From assembly GCF_034931405.1 (NCBI RefSeq), contig NZ_JAYGHA010000016.1, forward strand, positions 71,470 through 135,469: a DNA stretch of 64,000 nt, written 5' to 3'. Positions within the stretch are counted from its first letter, which is position 1; the number at the start of each line of letters is the position of its first letter. Below the pieces are notes generated by a model. It saw only the letters and a program-made list of their open reading frames with translations. It made no database searches and was not told where the DNA came from. Position numbers and translations under genes: made by a program. This DNA is from RDYJ01 sp034931405. GTDB lineage: Bacteria > Cyanobacteriota > Cyanobacteriia > Cyanobacteriales > Nostocaceae. This document shows positions 51,565-60,321 of the stretch, in pieces.

Positions 51565-52143
51565 ATGAATATGAAAGAATTAAAACTAGGTAAATACCTG
51601 ACATTAGAAGAATTTTGTACCTGCACTCAGACTTACCATAAATATGCTCAACACATCAATCCATTTCCACAAAATATCCAAGAAAGTATTCCGGCATTAC
51701 AAGATTTAAATAGATATATTATTGATCCAATTATTGATAATTATGGAAGAGAACAATTTCGTCTCACCTATGGTTTTTGTTCATCAGATTTGAGAAAATA
51801 TTTGGAGAAAAAAGACATATTGACAGGAGAAAAAAATGGACGGGTTGCACCTAAATTAGATCAACATATAAGTTGTGAAATTAATAAAAATGGTAAATAC
51901 TATTGTGAAAGATTGGGTGCAGCTTGTGATTTTATGATTGCAGATTTACAGAGTGAAAGTTTGGTAGATTGGATTTTACAAAATAAGTTACCTTTTGATT
52001 CTTTGTATTTTTATGGTAGCACTAGACCGATTCATGTTAGTTATGGACCGCAGCATAAACGGGATGTTTGGACTTTTGGGGATGTTAGACAACCGACAAA
52101 GAAGGGGATTGAACATTGGGTAAGAATGGCGAAAGAGATATGA
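51565..52143 (+). CDS. Peptidase M15-like (D-Ala-D-Ala carboxypeptidase-type fold) protein
   Basis: The protein (about 193 residues) starts near LKLGKYLTLEEFC and has the ordering of M15 zinc peptidases: FRLTYGFCSSDLRKYL (where others have GYRS), DQHIS (candidate zinc His), GAACDFMIA (candidate zinc Asp) and RPIHVSYGPQ (candidate final His). The spacing between the first His and the Asp is longer than usual because of an inserted loop, so activity is uncertain. The first ATG, at 51550, lies in the repeat flank; 51565 or 51571 is more likely. No signal peptide is visible, which suggests a cytosolic or phage-like role. Confidence 0.6.
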   Translation: MNMKELKLGKYLTLEEFCTCTQTYHKYAQHINPFPQNIQESIPALQDLNRYIIDPIIDNYGREQFRLTYGFCSSDLRKYLEKKDILTGEKNGRVAPKLDQHISCEINKNGKYYCERLGAACDFMIADLQSESLVDWILQNKLPFDSLYFYGSTRPIHVSYGPQHKRDVWTFGDVRQPTKKGIEHWVRMAKEI

Positions 52144-52162
52144 TATCTAATACTAATAGATC

Positions 52163-52197
52163 CACGATTTCTTAAAGAAGTCGGGGATCTGGGTATA
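52163..52197. repeat. Dispersed GTCGGGGATC palindrome
   Basis: CACGATTTCTTAAAGAAGTCGGGGATCTGGG forms an imperfect hairpin (GATTTCTT / AAGAAGTC) between the peptidase gene and the convergent glmS. Related copies lie at 20596, 60189 and 62707. Confidence 0.55.
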
Positions 52198-52292
52198 AAA
52201 ATTCTCCTTTGGATGACTGGTACATACACCCATAGGAGAAATTGTAAAATTTTTTTATTTATTTTCCAACTTTTTTATCCCGAATTATTCCT

Positions 52293-54170
52293 TTATTCAA
52301 CAGTTACAGACTTGGCCAAATTCCTTGGCTGATCTACATCCAAACCCCGCCGCGCCGCAATATGATAAGCTAACAATTGCAACGGTATCACCGTCAAAAT
52401 AGGGGACAAAATTTCCTCCACATCAGAAACAGGAATTAAATCATTAAAGATTTCCGCTGCTTCCCCATCATTCACAGAAGTAACACCAATTAACCGGGAA
52501 TCTCTCGCTTTCGCTTCTTGAGAATTAGAAATCACCTTTTCATATACACTACCAGGCATGGCGATCGCCACCACCGGAACTTTCGCATCTAATAAAGCAA
52601 TAGGTCCATGTTTCATTTCCCCTGCTGGATATCCTTCGGCGTGAATATAGCTAATTTCTTTTAATTTCAAAGCCCCTTCTAACGCTATCGGAAAATTAAT
52701 TCCCCTACCTACAAAAATGAAATCTTTCGTTTCTGCAAAGTCATGTACTAATTGCTCAATATATCTTTCTTGAGTTTCTAAAATTGCTTCAATTTCTGCT
52801 GGTAACTGTTGCAAACCTATCACTATTTCTGCTAATCTAGCAGCACTAATTGTTTGTCGACGATACGCTAAATCTAACGCCAAACCATAAAACGCCATCA
52901 ACTGGGCAATAAAAGTTTTTGTGGCGGCAACCCCAATTTCAATACCTCCATGAGTATTAATAATATTGGCCACCATATTACCCAGGCTACTTTCTGGACG
53001 GTTAGTAATGCCTAAAAGTCGCGGTTGATACTTGGCTTCTTTACCTTGACGGCGTTCTTTTTCCATAGATAAAGCCGCTAAAGTATCCGCAGTTTCCCCA
53101 GACTGGGTAACACCAATAGTCAGAGTATTGGCTGTCAGCGGTGATGGTGCATAGCGAAATTCTGAAGCATACTGTACCTGAGTGGGGATTTCTGCTAATT
53201 GTTCTAATAAGTATTTACCCACTAAAGCCGCGTGCCAACTTGTACCACAAGCCACAATTTGAATTTGTTCTAAATCTGCGTAAAATTCCTCTGCTAAACC
53301 CAGCGTCACAGGCGTTTCTGAACTAGCAGGAAAATAAGCTTCTAAACAAGCTCTCACTACCCCCGGTTGCTCATAGATTTCCTTGAGCATAAAATGCTTG
53401 AAACCCTGTTTTTCCACCATGATGGGATTCCAGTTCAAGGTGCGGGGATGCTTTTTTAAACGATGTCCAGCAAAGTTGTATACTTCCACACCCAAAGGAG
53501 TCAAACGGGCGATTTCGCCGTTTTCTAGGGGTAATACAGCGCGGGTATAGGGGACAATTGCTGGCGTATCAGAAGCACAGAAAAACTCACCTTGGCCAAA
53601 ACCAATCACTAAAGGTGCTTGTTGACGAACTACAATTAACTCATCGGGGAAGTCAGCAGAAATGACAGCGATCGCATAAGCCCCTTCTAACTTACTTACC
53701 GCTTCCCGCACTGCATTTAACAATAAAGAAGGGGAAGAAGAATTTTCAGCAGTATGTTTTAAACACTCAGCTATCAGGTGAGGTATCACCTCTGTATCTG
53801 TCTCTGAACGAAACTCATGTCCTAATGCTTTTAAATTTTCTCGTAACTCACGGTAATTCTCAATAATACCATTCTGCACTACTGCTATTCGCAGAGCCGT
53901 ATCTAGATGTGGGTGGGCATTATATTCTTCTGGTTTACCATGAGTTGCCCAGCGAGTGTGACCAATGCCAATTTGGGCAGGATTTTCAATTTGTTCTAGT
54001 TTAGAACGTAAATTCAGTAGTTTACCCTTAGCCCGCACACAATGAACGTCATCTTTCCAAATAGTGGCAATTCCCGCTGAGTCATAACCTCTATACTCTA
54101 GCTTTTCTAGTCCGGCTAATAAAATATCTGTCGCCGCTTGAGTGCCTATATATCCAACAATTCCGCACAT
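52293..54170 (-). CDS. glmS: Glutamine-fructose-6-phosphate aminotransferase (isomerising)
   Basis: The 625-residue enzyme starts MCGIVGYIG, exposing the N-terminal Cys nucleophile of the glutaminase domain, with GHTRWATHG and NGIIENYRELR in the same domain. The C-terminal half has two SIS sugar-isomerase domains (QIVACGTSWHAALVGKYLLE, THGGIEIGVAATKTF) and ends DQPRNLAKSVTVE, the classical tail. It makes glucosamine-6-phosphate for peptidoglycan and lipopolysaccharide. It lies downstream of psaC on the same strand with about 355 bases and a terminator between. No glmS ribozyme is seen, as expected in cyanobacteria. Confidence 0.96.
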   Translation of the reverse strand: MCGIVGYIGTQAATDILLAGLEKLEYRGYDSAGIATIWKDDVHCVRAKGKLLNLRSKLEQIENPAQIGIGHTRWATHGKPEEYNAHPHLDTALRIAVVQNGIIENYRELRENLKALGHEFRSETDTEVIPHLIAECLKHTAENSSSPSLLLNAVREAVSKLEGAYAIAVISADFPDELIVVRQQAPLVIGFGQGEFFCASDTPAIVPYTRAVLPLENGEIARLTPLGVEVYNFAGHRLKKHPRTLNWNPIMVEKQGFKHFMLKEIYEQPGVVRACLEAYFPASSETPVTLGLAEEFYADLEQIQIVACGTSWHAALVGKYLLEQLAEIPTQVQYASEFRYAPSPLTANTLTIGVTQSGETADTLAALSMEKERRQGKEAKYQPRLLGITNRPESSLGNMVANIINTHGGIEIGVAATKTFIAQLMAFYGLALDLAYRRQTISAARLAEIVIGLQQLPAEIEAILETQERYIEQLVHDFAETKDFIFVGRGINFPIALEGALKLKEISYIHAEGYPAGEMKHGPIALLDAKVPVVAIAMPGSVYEKVISNSQEAKARDSRLIGVTSVNDGEAAEIFNDLIPVSDVEEILSPILTVIPLQLLAYHIAARRGLDVDQPRNLAKSVTVE

Positions 54171-54326
54171 TTGTCACACTACTCCGGTTACAGGATGATT
54201 AATATTTATTAAATATCAGTTGCATTTGGTTTTAACACCTCACTATCGGGCTGACAACTGTTCACTATTCACTGCTTCCTAAATTTAATAAGTATTGTTG
54301 TCAGGATAAAGGGGTCATTATATCAA

Positions 54327-54349
54327 ATAAAAAGGAGCAATTTGCTCCG
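54327..54349 (-). terminator. Rho-independent terminator downstream of psaC
   Basis: GGAGCAA and TTGCTCC (54334-54348) form a tight stem, and on the minus strand the stem is followed by TTTTTATTTG. It lies about 180 bases after the psaC stop and before glmS, so it probably ends the psaC transcript. Confidence 0.55.
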
Positions 54350-54526
54350 ATACGGCTAAGTATTTTGACGCTCTGTGTTCTAAAACGCCCAAATTATGGA
54401 GTAATGACTAAAAAAAGGCTGAATCCTGAGAGAAGAAGCAAGAATTATATCAGTCGATGGAATTCCTATCTTTCACTCTCTCATTCCTCAGCACCTTTTT
54501 ACTGAGTATTTTATAATCTCAGTATT

Positions 54527-54772
54527 CTAATAGGCTAGACCCATACTACGAGTTGTTTCCGCACCCAGATAAACTCGGATGCTCAAAAAGTCGGTGGGGC
54601 AAGCTGTTTCACAACGTTTGCAGCCTACACAGTCTTCTGTGCGAGGTGAGGCAGCAACTTGAGCCGCTCTACAGCCATCCCAAGGAACCATCTCTAGAAC
54701 GTCTGTAGGGCAAGCACGGACGCATTGGGTACAGCCAATGCAGGTATCGTAGATTTTTACTGTATGAGACAT
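54527..54772 (-). CDS. psaC: Photosystem I subunit VII, iron-sulfur protein PsaC
   Basis: An 81-residue protein starting MSHTVKIYDTCIGCTQC, with two CxxCxxCxxxCP motifs (CIGCTQCVRACP and CVGCKRCETACP) that hold the F_A and F_B [4Fe-4S] clusters. It accepts electrons from F_X and passes them to ferredoxin on the stromal side of photosystem I. The ATG at 54772 gives the exact conserved length; an upstream in-frame ATG at 54823 adds 17 non-conserved residues. AGGAG lies upstream of the chosen start. It is monocistronic, with about 540 bases of promoter and leader region upstream. Confidence 0.97.
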   Translation of the reverse strand: MSHTVKIYDTCIGCTQCVRACPTDVLEMVPWDGCRAAQVAASPRTEDCVGCKRCETACPTDFLSIRVYLGAETTRSMGLAY

Positions 54773-55313
54773 TGACAAAAGGCTCCTTGCGAGTGTTCTT
54801 CTCTGTGAAGGAATCATAATCAAGGCATAGTTTATCGCAGTGCTGGATGGAGTGTAAGTAAAAGGCTACATAACTTCAAACAATTTAATAAGCTTTCTGA
54901 ACAGTTTATTTGTTAAATCGCTGTTATTCATCTGTAATCAGCAACATAGACATCCGGTGTTTACCTAATCGACTCTTCCCAAAGATGCCAAATTGTAAAG
55001 ATGTGTAAATATAAAATCAATTTCTCAGGGTTATCTATATTACCTATAATTTTCTCGCGGGGGGACTCTCAAGTTTAGTGAACTTGTTAAGAACTATTAA
55101 CTAATTAGCAACTGTCTTGATTCTATATTAAGCAAACAGGTCTTGATTGTGCAACGTTGAAATTCTATTAGTTATTGGTTCTTATAATTTAGGTGAGATT
55201 TAGCTTATATTTGCTTATAGGTTTAAGTATTTGTTTAAATATCAGCTTAATCACACAATAATATCAAAAATTAGATCCCAATATTTCCTAAATATCAGGA
55301 TCTAAAATTTTCA
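54773..55313. other. psaC promoter and leader region
   Basis: This 540-base stretch lies upstream of psaC and just past the end of thiO-thiG on the same strand. It holds the psaC promoter and leader. It is AT-rich, with no gene or repeat visible. GCGGGGGGACTC at 55059 is an unusual G-run in an otherwise AT-rich sequence. Confidence 0.5.
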
Positions 55314-57308
55314 CTAACCAGTAATAGTCCCCGTCAAAGGAGAACTAGCACTAGCATAGTCTTTCATTGGCATCCTACCCGCTAAATAAGCTATACGACC
55401 AGCTACAGTTGCTAAATTCATCGCATAAGCCATTGCTGGTGCATTTTCAGCCAGTGCGATCGCACTATTAATTAACAACGCATCCGCACCTAATTCCATC
55501 GCTTGTGCAGCCTCCGAAGGCGCACCAATACCAGCATCTACCACCACAGGTACTTTCGCATTTTCAATAATAATCTGAATATTGGCAGTAGTTTTCAGTC
55601 CTTGTCCTGAACCAATGGGCGCAGCTAAAGGCATCACTGTTGCACAACCAACATCTTCTAACCGCTTGGCTAACATGGGATCGGCATTAATATAAGGTAA
55701 AACAGCAAAACCTTCTTTTACCAATTGTTCCGCAGCTTGCAAAGTGCCAATGGGATCTGGAAGTAAATACTTGGCATCAGGTATAACTTCTAACTTGACA
55801 AAATTATTATCTTCCTGTCCTAATAACTTGGCCATTTCTCGTCCTAACCGTGCTACTCTAATCGCTTCTTCCGCAGTTTGACAGCCAGCAGTATTAGGTA
55901 ACATCCAGATTTTACCCCAATCTAAAGCTGCTGCCAAACCTTCATGTCCTGGTGCGTGAGTTTGTACCCGTCTTACAGCTACGGTGACAATTTGACACCC
56001 ACTAGCAACAACGCTTTTCTGCATTTCCTCAATGCTGCGATACTTGCCAGTTCCTGTCATTAGGCGAGATTGAAAGGTTTTACCAGCAATAATTAATCCT
56101 GAATCTTGCAGATGTAGATCAGCAGTTTGTAAAGATAAATTTTTACCATGTCCGTTAGTGAAATTAGCAGGATGAGTAAGCATGGATGTTATCGTAGATG
56201 ACTGAGTTTGCAAGGGTGTATGATGAAAGCGGGAATAATGGAAATTAGTTAAAAGAGGATCGGTTTTTTGTGACAAAATCAAATCAGCAATTAACGCGGC
56301 TGTGACTGGTGCAAGCAAAATCCCATTGCGATAATGACCAGTAGCCAAAGTTAAATTTTTACAGTGACTATCGCCCAAAATCGGTAATTCATCGGGGGTA
56401 GAAGGGCGAAAACCCCACCACATTTCTGCGATAGGATAATTCTCTAATTGTGGATAAAGGCGAGTTGCAGCTTGGAGTAAACTTTGTATTCCCGCTGGTG
56501 TGTTATCGGGAGTAAAACCCACATCTTCACTGGTTGCGCCTAAAATAATAGAGCGATTGCGACGGGGAACAATATAAATATTTTCACCATACAAAACTCG
56601 TGTTAAAGGTAACTCTGTCACAAATTCCGGTACTCGCAACCGCAACATTTGTCCTTTGCGGGGACGCACTGGTAAAGGTAATAATTGATTTGCCCATGCA
56701 CCTGCGGCTAAAAGATAATGGTCAGCCCTAAGCAAACCCGTGTTAGTTTGGACACCTATAACTTGTCCTTGTTGTTGACAAATGGCTTCTACTGTAATTC
56801 CATCTTTAAATTCCACACCCAAAGAATCAGCCGCAGTCCGCAGAACTGTTATTAAAGCCTGGTTGTCAACTTGCCCATCTTCAGGATACCACCAACCACC
56901 AACTACATCTGCTCCCAATCCTGGTTGATATTGATTAATAGCATCTTTATCTAACCAAAAGCTTGGAGACTGGGAAATTGATATTTCTCCCCTGCTCCCC
57001 TGCTCCCCTGCTTTTTTATACACTGGGGCGAGGATGCCACAAGGCCAATAACCTGCATTTAAACCTGTTATTTCTGCTAGTTTACTAATCCAGTCGGGAT
57101 ATAAAGCACGCGATCGCCAACACAAAGAAAGCATAGCTTCATTGGCGATATTTTCCGCATCAGGCGCTAACATTCCTGCTGCGGCTTGACTGGCTGCGTC
57201 AGTAAAATCACGGCAAAGTACAGTAACATTTGCACCCCGCAATTTCAATTCTACAGCGCAAGCCAACCCGATAATGCCACCACCGATAATTAAAATGTCG
57301 CTAGTCAT
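55314..57308 (-). CDS. thiO-thiG: Fused glycine oxidase ThiO and thiazole synthase ThiG
   Basis: The 664-residue protein joins two thiamine enzymes. Residues 1-360 are an FAD amine oxidase (ILIIGGGIIGLACAVEL, ATGHYRNGILLAPVTA) that makes dehydroglycine from glycine. Residues 400-664 are ThiG (GKTFQSRLMTGTGKY, catalytic Lys in VKLEVIPD, PIGSGQGLK, VVVDAGIG), which builds the thiazole ring. This fusion is known in cyanobacteria. In the oxidase part, three 8-bp units CTCCCCTG at 56987-57010 add about eight residues (KKAGEQGSRGE) in frame. No TPP riboswitch is visible upstream. Confidence 0.94.
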   Translation of the reverse strand: MTSDILIIGGGIIGLACAVELKLRGANVTVLCRDFTDAASQAAAGMLAPDAENIANEAMLSLCWRSRALYPDWISKLAEITGLNAGYWPCGILAPVYKKAGEQGSRGEISISQSPSFWLDKDAINQYQPGLGADVVGGWWYPEDGQVDNQALITVLRTAADSLGVEFKDGITVEAICQQQGQVIGVQTNTGLLRADHYLLAAGAWANQLLPLPVRPRKGQMLRLRVPEFVTELPLTRVLYGENIYIVPRRNRSIILGATSEDVGFTPDNTPAGIQSLLQAATRLYPQLENYPIAEMWWGFRPSTPDELPILGDSHCKNLTLATGHYRNGILLAPVTAALIADLILSQKTDPLLTNFHYSRFHHTPLQTQSSTITSMLTHPANFTNGHGKNLSLQTADLHLQDSGLIIAGKTFQSRLMTGTGKYRSIEEMQKSVVASGCQIVTVAVRRVQTHAPGHEGLAAALDWGKIWMLPNTAGCQTAEEAIRVARLGREMAKLLGQEDNNFVKLEVIPDAKYLLPDPIGTLQAAEQLVKEGFAVLPYINADPMLAKRLEDVGCATVMPLAAPIGSGQGLKTTANIQIIIENAKVPVVVDAGIGAPSEAAQAMELGADALLINSAIALAENAPAMAYAMNLATVAGRIAYLAGRMPMKDYASASSPLTGTITG

Positions 57309-57351
57309 TGGTCAATAGTCATGAGTCATTAGTAAATAACTAATAACCTAT

Positions 57352-57440
57352 CAGGTCTGGTAATTGGTAATTGGTAATTGGTAATTGGTAAATTCTTCCC
57401 AGTCCCCAGTCCCCAGTCCCCAATCCCCAATCCCCAGTCC
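57352..57440. repeat. Heptamer tandem repeats upstream of thiO
   Basis: GGTAATT is repeated four times (57358-57389), then CCCCAGT and CCCCAAT units alternate (57400-57438). The arrays fill the gap between the thiO-thiG start and the end of the next minus-strand gene. Confidence 0.75.
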
Positions 57441-57884
57441 TTACCACAAAGCGCGAATAGGCTCTTTGTCTTGATTGCTATTACCTGAACTTAAGTTAGT
57501 ATCTGTTGCAGAAGTAGAAGTAGAAGTAGAAGTATCAGTAGTATTTGTGTTTTGTGTACTATCGGTAGTTCCTGTTGACTCAGTAGTAGCATTACTTTGA
57601 GCTATGCTGGTGCTGCGAGTATCATCAGAAAAATCATTGCTGTTGGTAGTTTGAGAGTTATTGCTGTTAGCAGTTTGAGAATTATTCCTAGTAGCTGCTT
57701 GAGCATCATCCCTGGTAGCCGTGCTATTAACATTAATATTAGCTGGGAGGACGCTGGAAGCTCGCCTTCCAGGGGGAACATTAGCGGTTTGCTGTCCACC
57801 CATCGGAAAGTTAATACCAAGCAACGTACCTAGCAAAATTGCCACGCCTCCAGCCATCAAAATTAAGGGTGTCCATCTACCCAT
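57441..57884 (-). CDS. Membrane-anchored Ser/Thr/Asn-rich low-complexity protein
   Basis: A 147-residue protein with one N-terminal membrane helix (LILMAGGVAILLGTLLGI) and then about 110 residues rich in Thr, Ser, Asn and Gln, such as SNNSQTTNSND and TDTSTSTSTSATDT. The outside-facing tail is disordered. A small palindrome (CTGGAAG / CTTCCAG at 57754-57772) lies inside the coding region and encodes the GRRAS stretch, so part of the protein may derive from a repeat. It lies 16 bases downstream of the ferredoxin gene on the same strand, so the two are probably cotranscribed. Function is unknown. Confidence 0.65.
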   Translation of the reverse strand: MGRWTPLILMAGGVAILLGTLLGINFPMGGQQTANVPPGRRASSVLPANINVNSTATRDDAQAATRNNSQTANSNNSQTTNSNDFSDDTRSTSIAQSNATTESTGTTDSTQNTNTTDTSTSTSTSATDTNLSSGNSNQDKEPIRALW

Positions 57885-57900
57885 CTTATTTGTCTCCTTT

Positions 57901-58239
57901 TTAAACTTCTGGTGTCCAAACTATTTGAGAACCTTGACCCCAAAATCCGTCAAACTTTGTTACTTTCACATCACCTAAAATCTGAGTTTGACAAGCTAAA
58001 CGCAACTCTGATGTAGGAGAATGGGGAGGAAGCGAACGCCGAGTTTGATCACGCCAATTTGCTGCGGACACTTCGCCTTCTACCTTAACCGCACAAGTAC
58101 CACAACTGCCAAGTCCTCGACAATTTATTACTCTAGAACCACTGTTGTAGAGATCAACATCATGATCTAGCAGCACCTTTCTTAAATTGGCTTGGCTTTC
58201 ACACTCAATTAATTTACCTTGAGCTACTACCTGGGGCAT
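57901..58239 (-). CDS. 2Fe-2S ferredoxin-like protein
   Basis: The 112-residue protein has the plant-type [2Fe-2S] cluster ligands CRGLGSCGTC (three Cys) and a fourth in LRLACQTQ. The N-terminus ECESQANLRKVLLDHDV precedes the cluster loop as in adrenodoxin/plant hybrids. It differs from the main photosynthetic ferredoxin PetF (whose loop is CRAGACSTC) and is probably a specialised electron carrier. The neighbours downstream are a low-complexity membrane protein and the thiO-thiG gene, which does not settle its partner. Confidence 0.82.
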   Translation of the reverse strand: MPQVVAQGKLIECESQANLRKVLLDHDVDLYNSGSRVINCRGLGSCGTCAVKVEGEVSAANWRDQTRRSLPPHSPTSELRLACQTQILGDVKVTKFDGFWGQGSQIVWTPEV

Positions 58240-58263
58240 ATTGAAAATAACAAACTAAATTAC

Positions 58264-58411
58264 AGCAGGGAATAGGGAGATGAGGAGATGAGGAGATGAG
58301 GAGATGGGGAGATGGAAAGAAAAATCTATTCTTGTGCTCCTAACTCCTATTCTCTTCTTACTGTCACCTGTCACCTGTCACCTGCCACCTGTCACCTGTT
58401 CCCTGTTCCCT
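58264..58411. repeat. Tandem repeats between ferredoxin and cimA
   Basis: GGAGATGA is repeated four times (58278-58312), followed by seven- to eight-base units CACCTGT (58364-58401) and CCCTGTT. They separate two divergent genes, so the promoters of both lie in or beside them. Confidence 0.75.
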
Positions 58412-58460
58412 GCTATATATTGGCACATCGCTACAAAGTTGTCTTTCAGGTCTCATTTTT

Positions 58461-60119
58461 ATGACCATAACTCCCGCACATCAACTTTGGCTCTATGACA
58501 CTACTCTCCGTGACGGAACTCAACGGGAAGGACTATCAGTGTCTATAGAAGATAAGTTAAGCATTGCTCACCGATTAGATCAACTAGGTATACCTTTTAT
58601 TGAAGGTGGTTGGCCAGGGGCAAATCCTAAAGATGTGCAATTTTTCTGGCAACTCCAAGAAAATCCCCTCAAACAAGCGGAAATTGTCCCTTTTTGCTCC
58701 ACTCGTCGCCCCAATACCAAAGCAGTAGATGAACCTATGCTACAGGCGATTTTAGCAGCGGGTACGCGCTGGGTGACAATTTTTGGTAAATCCTGGGATT
58801 TGCACGTTATTGAAGGACTCAAGACCAGTTTAGAAGAAAATTTAGCCATGATCCGCGACACAATTGAGTATTTACGTTCTCAAGGACGGCGTGTGATTTA
58901 TGATGCTGAACACTGGTTTGATGGCTATAAACAAAATCCTGATTATGCTCTACAAACACTAACAGCAGCAGCAACAGCTGGGGCTGAATGGTTGGTTTTA
59001 TGTGATACCAATGGTGGGACTTTACCTCATGAAGTTTCTCAGATAGTTGAAGTTGTCGTGCAGGAGATTGGGGACTGGGGGCTGGGGACTGGGAATGAGG
59101 AAAAAAATCTTACCCAATCACCAATTCCCCAGATAGGAATACACACCCATAATGATTCAGAGATGGCGGTTGCTAATGCTATAGCAGCAGTTATGGCAGG
59201 AGCAAAAATGGTACAGGGGACTATTAACGGTTATGGTGAGCGATGCGGTAATGCTAACCTGTGTTCTCTAATTCCCAATTTACAGTTAAAGCTTGGTTAT
59301 AGCTGTATCGGTAAACACCAGCTAAATCAACTTACAGAAACTAGTCGCTTTGTTAGCGAAGTTGTCAATCTTGCACCTGATGAACACGCACCTTATGTTG
59401 GACGTTCGGCTTTTGCTCATAAAGGTGGGATTCATGTCTCTGCGGTGGAACGCAACCCTTTAACCTATGAACATATTCAGCCGGAACAAGTAGGAAACCG
59501 TCGCCGCATTGTCATTTCTGAACAGTCAGGTTTAAGTAATGTGTTGGCTAAAGCTCGGACTTTGGGAATGGAATTAGATAAACATGATCCTCAAGCTCGG
59601 CAAATTCTCCACCGGATGAAAGAATTGGAAAGTGCAGGATATCAATTTGAAGCCGCAGAAGCTAGTTTTGTACTGTTGATGTATGAGGCATTGGGACTGA
59701 GACAACAGTTTTTTGAAGTTAAAGGTTTTCAAGTCCATTGTGATTTGGTAGAGGGTAAAGAAAGTACCAATTCTTTAGCGACAATTAAGGTTGCTGTTAA
59801 TGGTCATAATATTCTCGAAGCAGCGGAAGGTAATGGTCCAGTTGCAGCTTTAGATGCAGCTTTACGTAAAGCTTTGATGAATTTCTACCCCCACATTGCT
59901 GATTTTGAATTGACGGATTATAAGGTTAGAATTCTGAACGGAAATACAGGTACATCTGCCAAAACTCGCGCTTTGGTAGAATCTGGTAATGGTCAACAAC
60001 GTTGGACGACAATAGGCGTTTCGGCAAATATTTTGGAAGCTTCCTATCAAGCAGTCGTTGAAGGTTTGGAATATGGTTTGTTGTTGCATTTTCAAGCCGA
60101 AAAAGCTTTGAAAGTTTAG
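58461..60119 (+). CDS. cimA: (R)-citramalate synthase
   Basis: The 552-residue protein starts with LYDTTLRDGTQREGLSVS, the homocitrate/isopropylmalate synthase catalytic segment, and IPFIEGGWPGANPKD is the version typical of citramalate synthases. HTHNDSEMAVANAIAAV carries the metal-binding His pair, and the C-terminus has the LeuA dimer (allosteric) domain. It condenses pyruvate and acetyl-CoA in the threonine-independent isoleucine pathway. Residues EIGDWGLGTGNEEKNLTQSP, just before GIHTHND, are encoded by the repeat-like sequence at 59066-59130 and look inserted. Some annotations call the family 2-isopropylmalate synthase-like. Confidence 0.9.
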   Translation: MTITPAHQLWLYDTTLRDGTQREGLSVSIEDKLSIAHRLDQLGIPFIEGGWPGANPKDVQFFWQLQENPLKQAEIVPFCSTRRPNTKAVDEPMLQAILAAGTRWVTIFGKSWDLHVIEGLKTSLEENLAMIRDTIEYLRSQGRRVIYDAEHWFDGYKQNPDYALQTLTAAATAGAEWLVLCDTNGGTLPHEVSQIVEVVVQEIGDWGLGTGNEEKNLTQSPIPQIGIHTHNDSEMAVANAIAAVMAGAKMVQGTINGYGERCGNANLCSLIPNLQLKLGYSCIGKHQLNQLTETSRFVSEVVNLAPDEHAPYVGRSAFAHKGGIHVSAVERNPLTYEHIQPEQVGNRRRIVISEQSGLSNVLAKARTLGMELDKHDPQARQILHRMKELESAGYQFEAAEASFVLLMYEALGLRQQFFEVKGFQVHCDLVEGKESTNSLATIKVAVNGHNILEAAEGNGPVAALDAALRKALMNFYPHIADFELTDYKVRILNGNTGTSAKTRALVESGNGQQRWTTIGVSANILEASYQAVVEGLEYGLLLHFQAEKALKV

Positions 60120-60188
60120 CAGTTCAGAGATTTTGTAGAGATGTTTTTATTTGTTGCATAAATGTAAGAATTCAGGTAAGGCGATAAG

Positions 60189-60257
60189 ATCCCCGACTTC
60201 TAAGATCAATTTATCATTTATGGACACAATAAATAAAAGAAGTCGGGGATCTGGGTA
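60189..60257. repeat. Dispersed GATCCCCGACTTCT palindrome
   Basis: GATCCCCGACTTCT (60189) and AGAAGTCGGGGATC (60238) form a 14-bp inverted repeat with a 35-base AT-rich loop. The same palindrome family is repeated three times upstream of hsdM (62707-62962). Confidence 0.75.
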
Positions 60258-60290
60258 TGAACGATTGCTATAGCTGAATACTTACGCATA

Positions 60291-60316
60291 AATAAAAAAG
60301 GTGGGCATTGCCCACC
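60291..60316 (-). terminator. Rho-independent terminator for rtcB
   Basis: GGTGGGCA and TGCCCACC (60300-60316) make an 8-bp GC-rich stem, and on the minus strand it is followed by TTTTTTATTTAT. It starts 6 bases beyond the rtcB stop. Confidence 0.75.
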
Positions 60317-60321
60317 CTACT

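Noticed and set aside
52293..54526. A glmS ribozyme or riboswitch upstream of glmS
   Set aside because: No ribozyme core could be recognised in the 355-base region upstream, and cyanobacteria are not known to use it.
57309..57440. TPP riboswitch upstream of thiO-thiG
   Set aside because: The leader is occupied by heptamer repeats and lacks the CTGAGA-type core.
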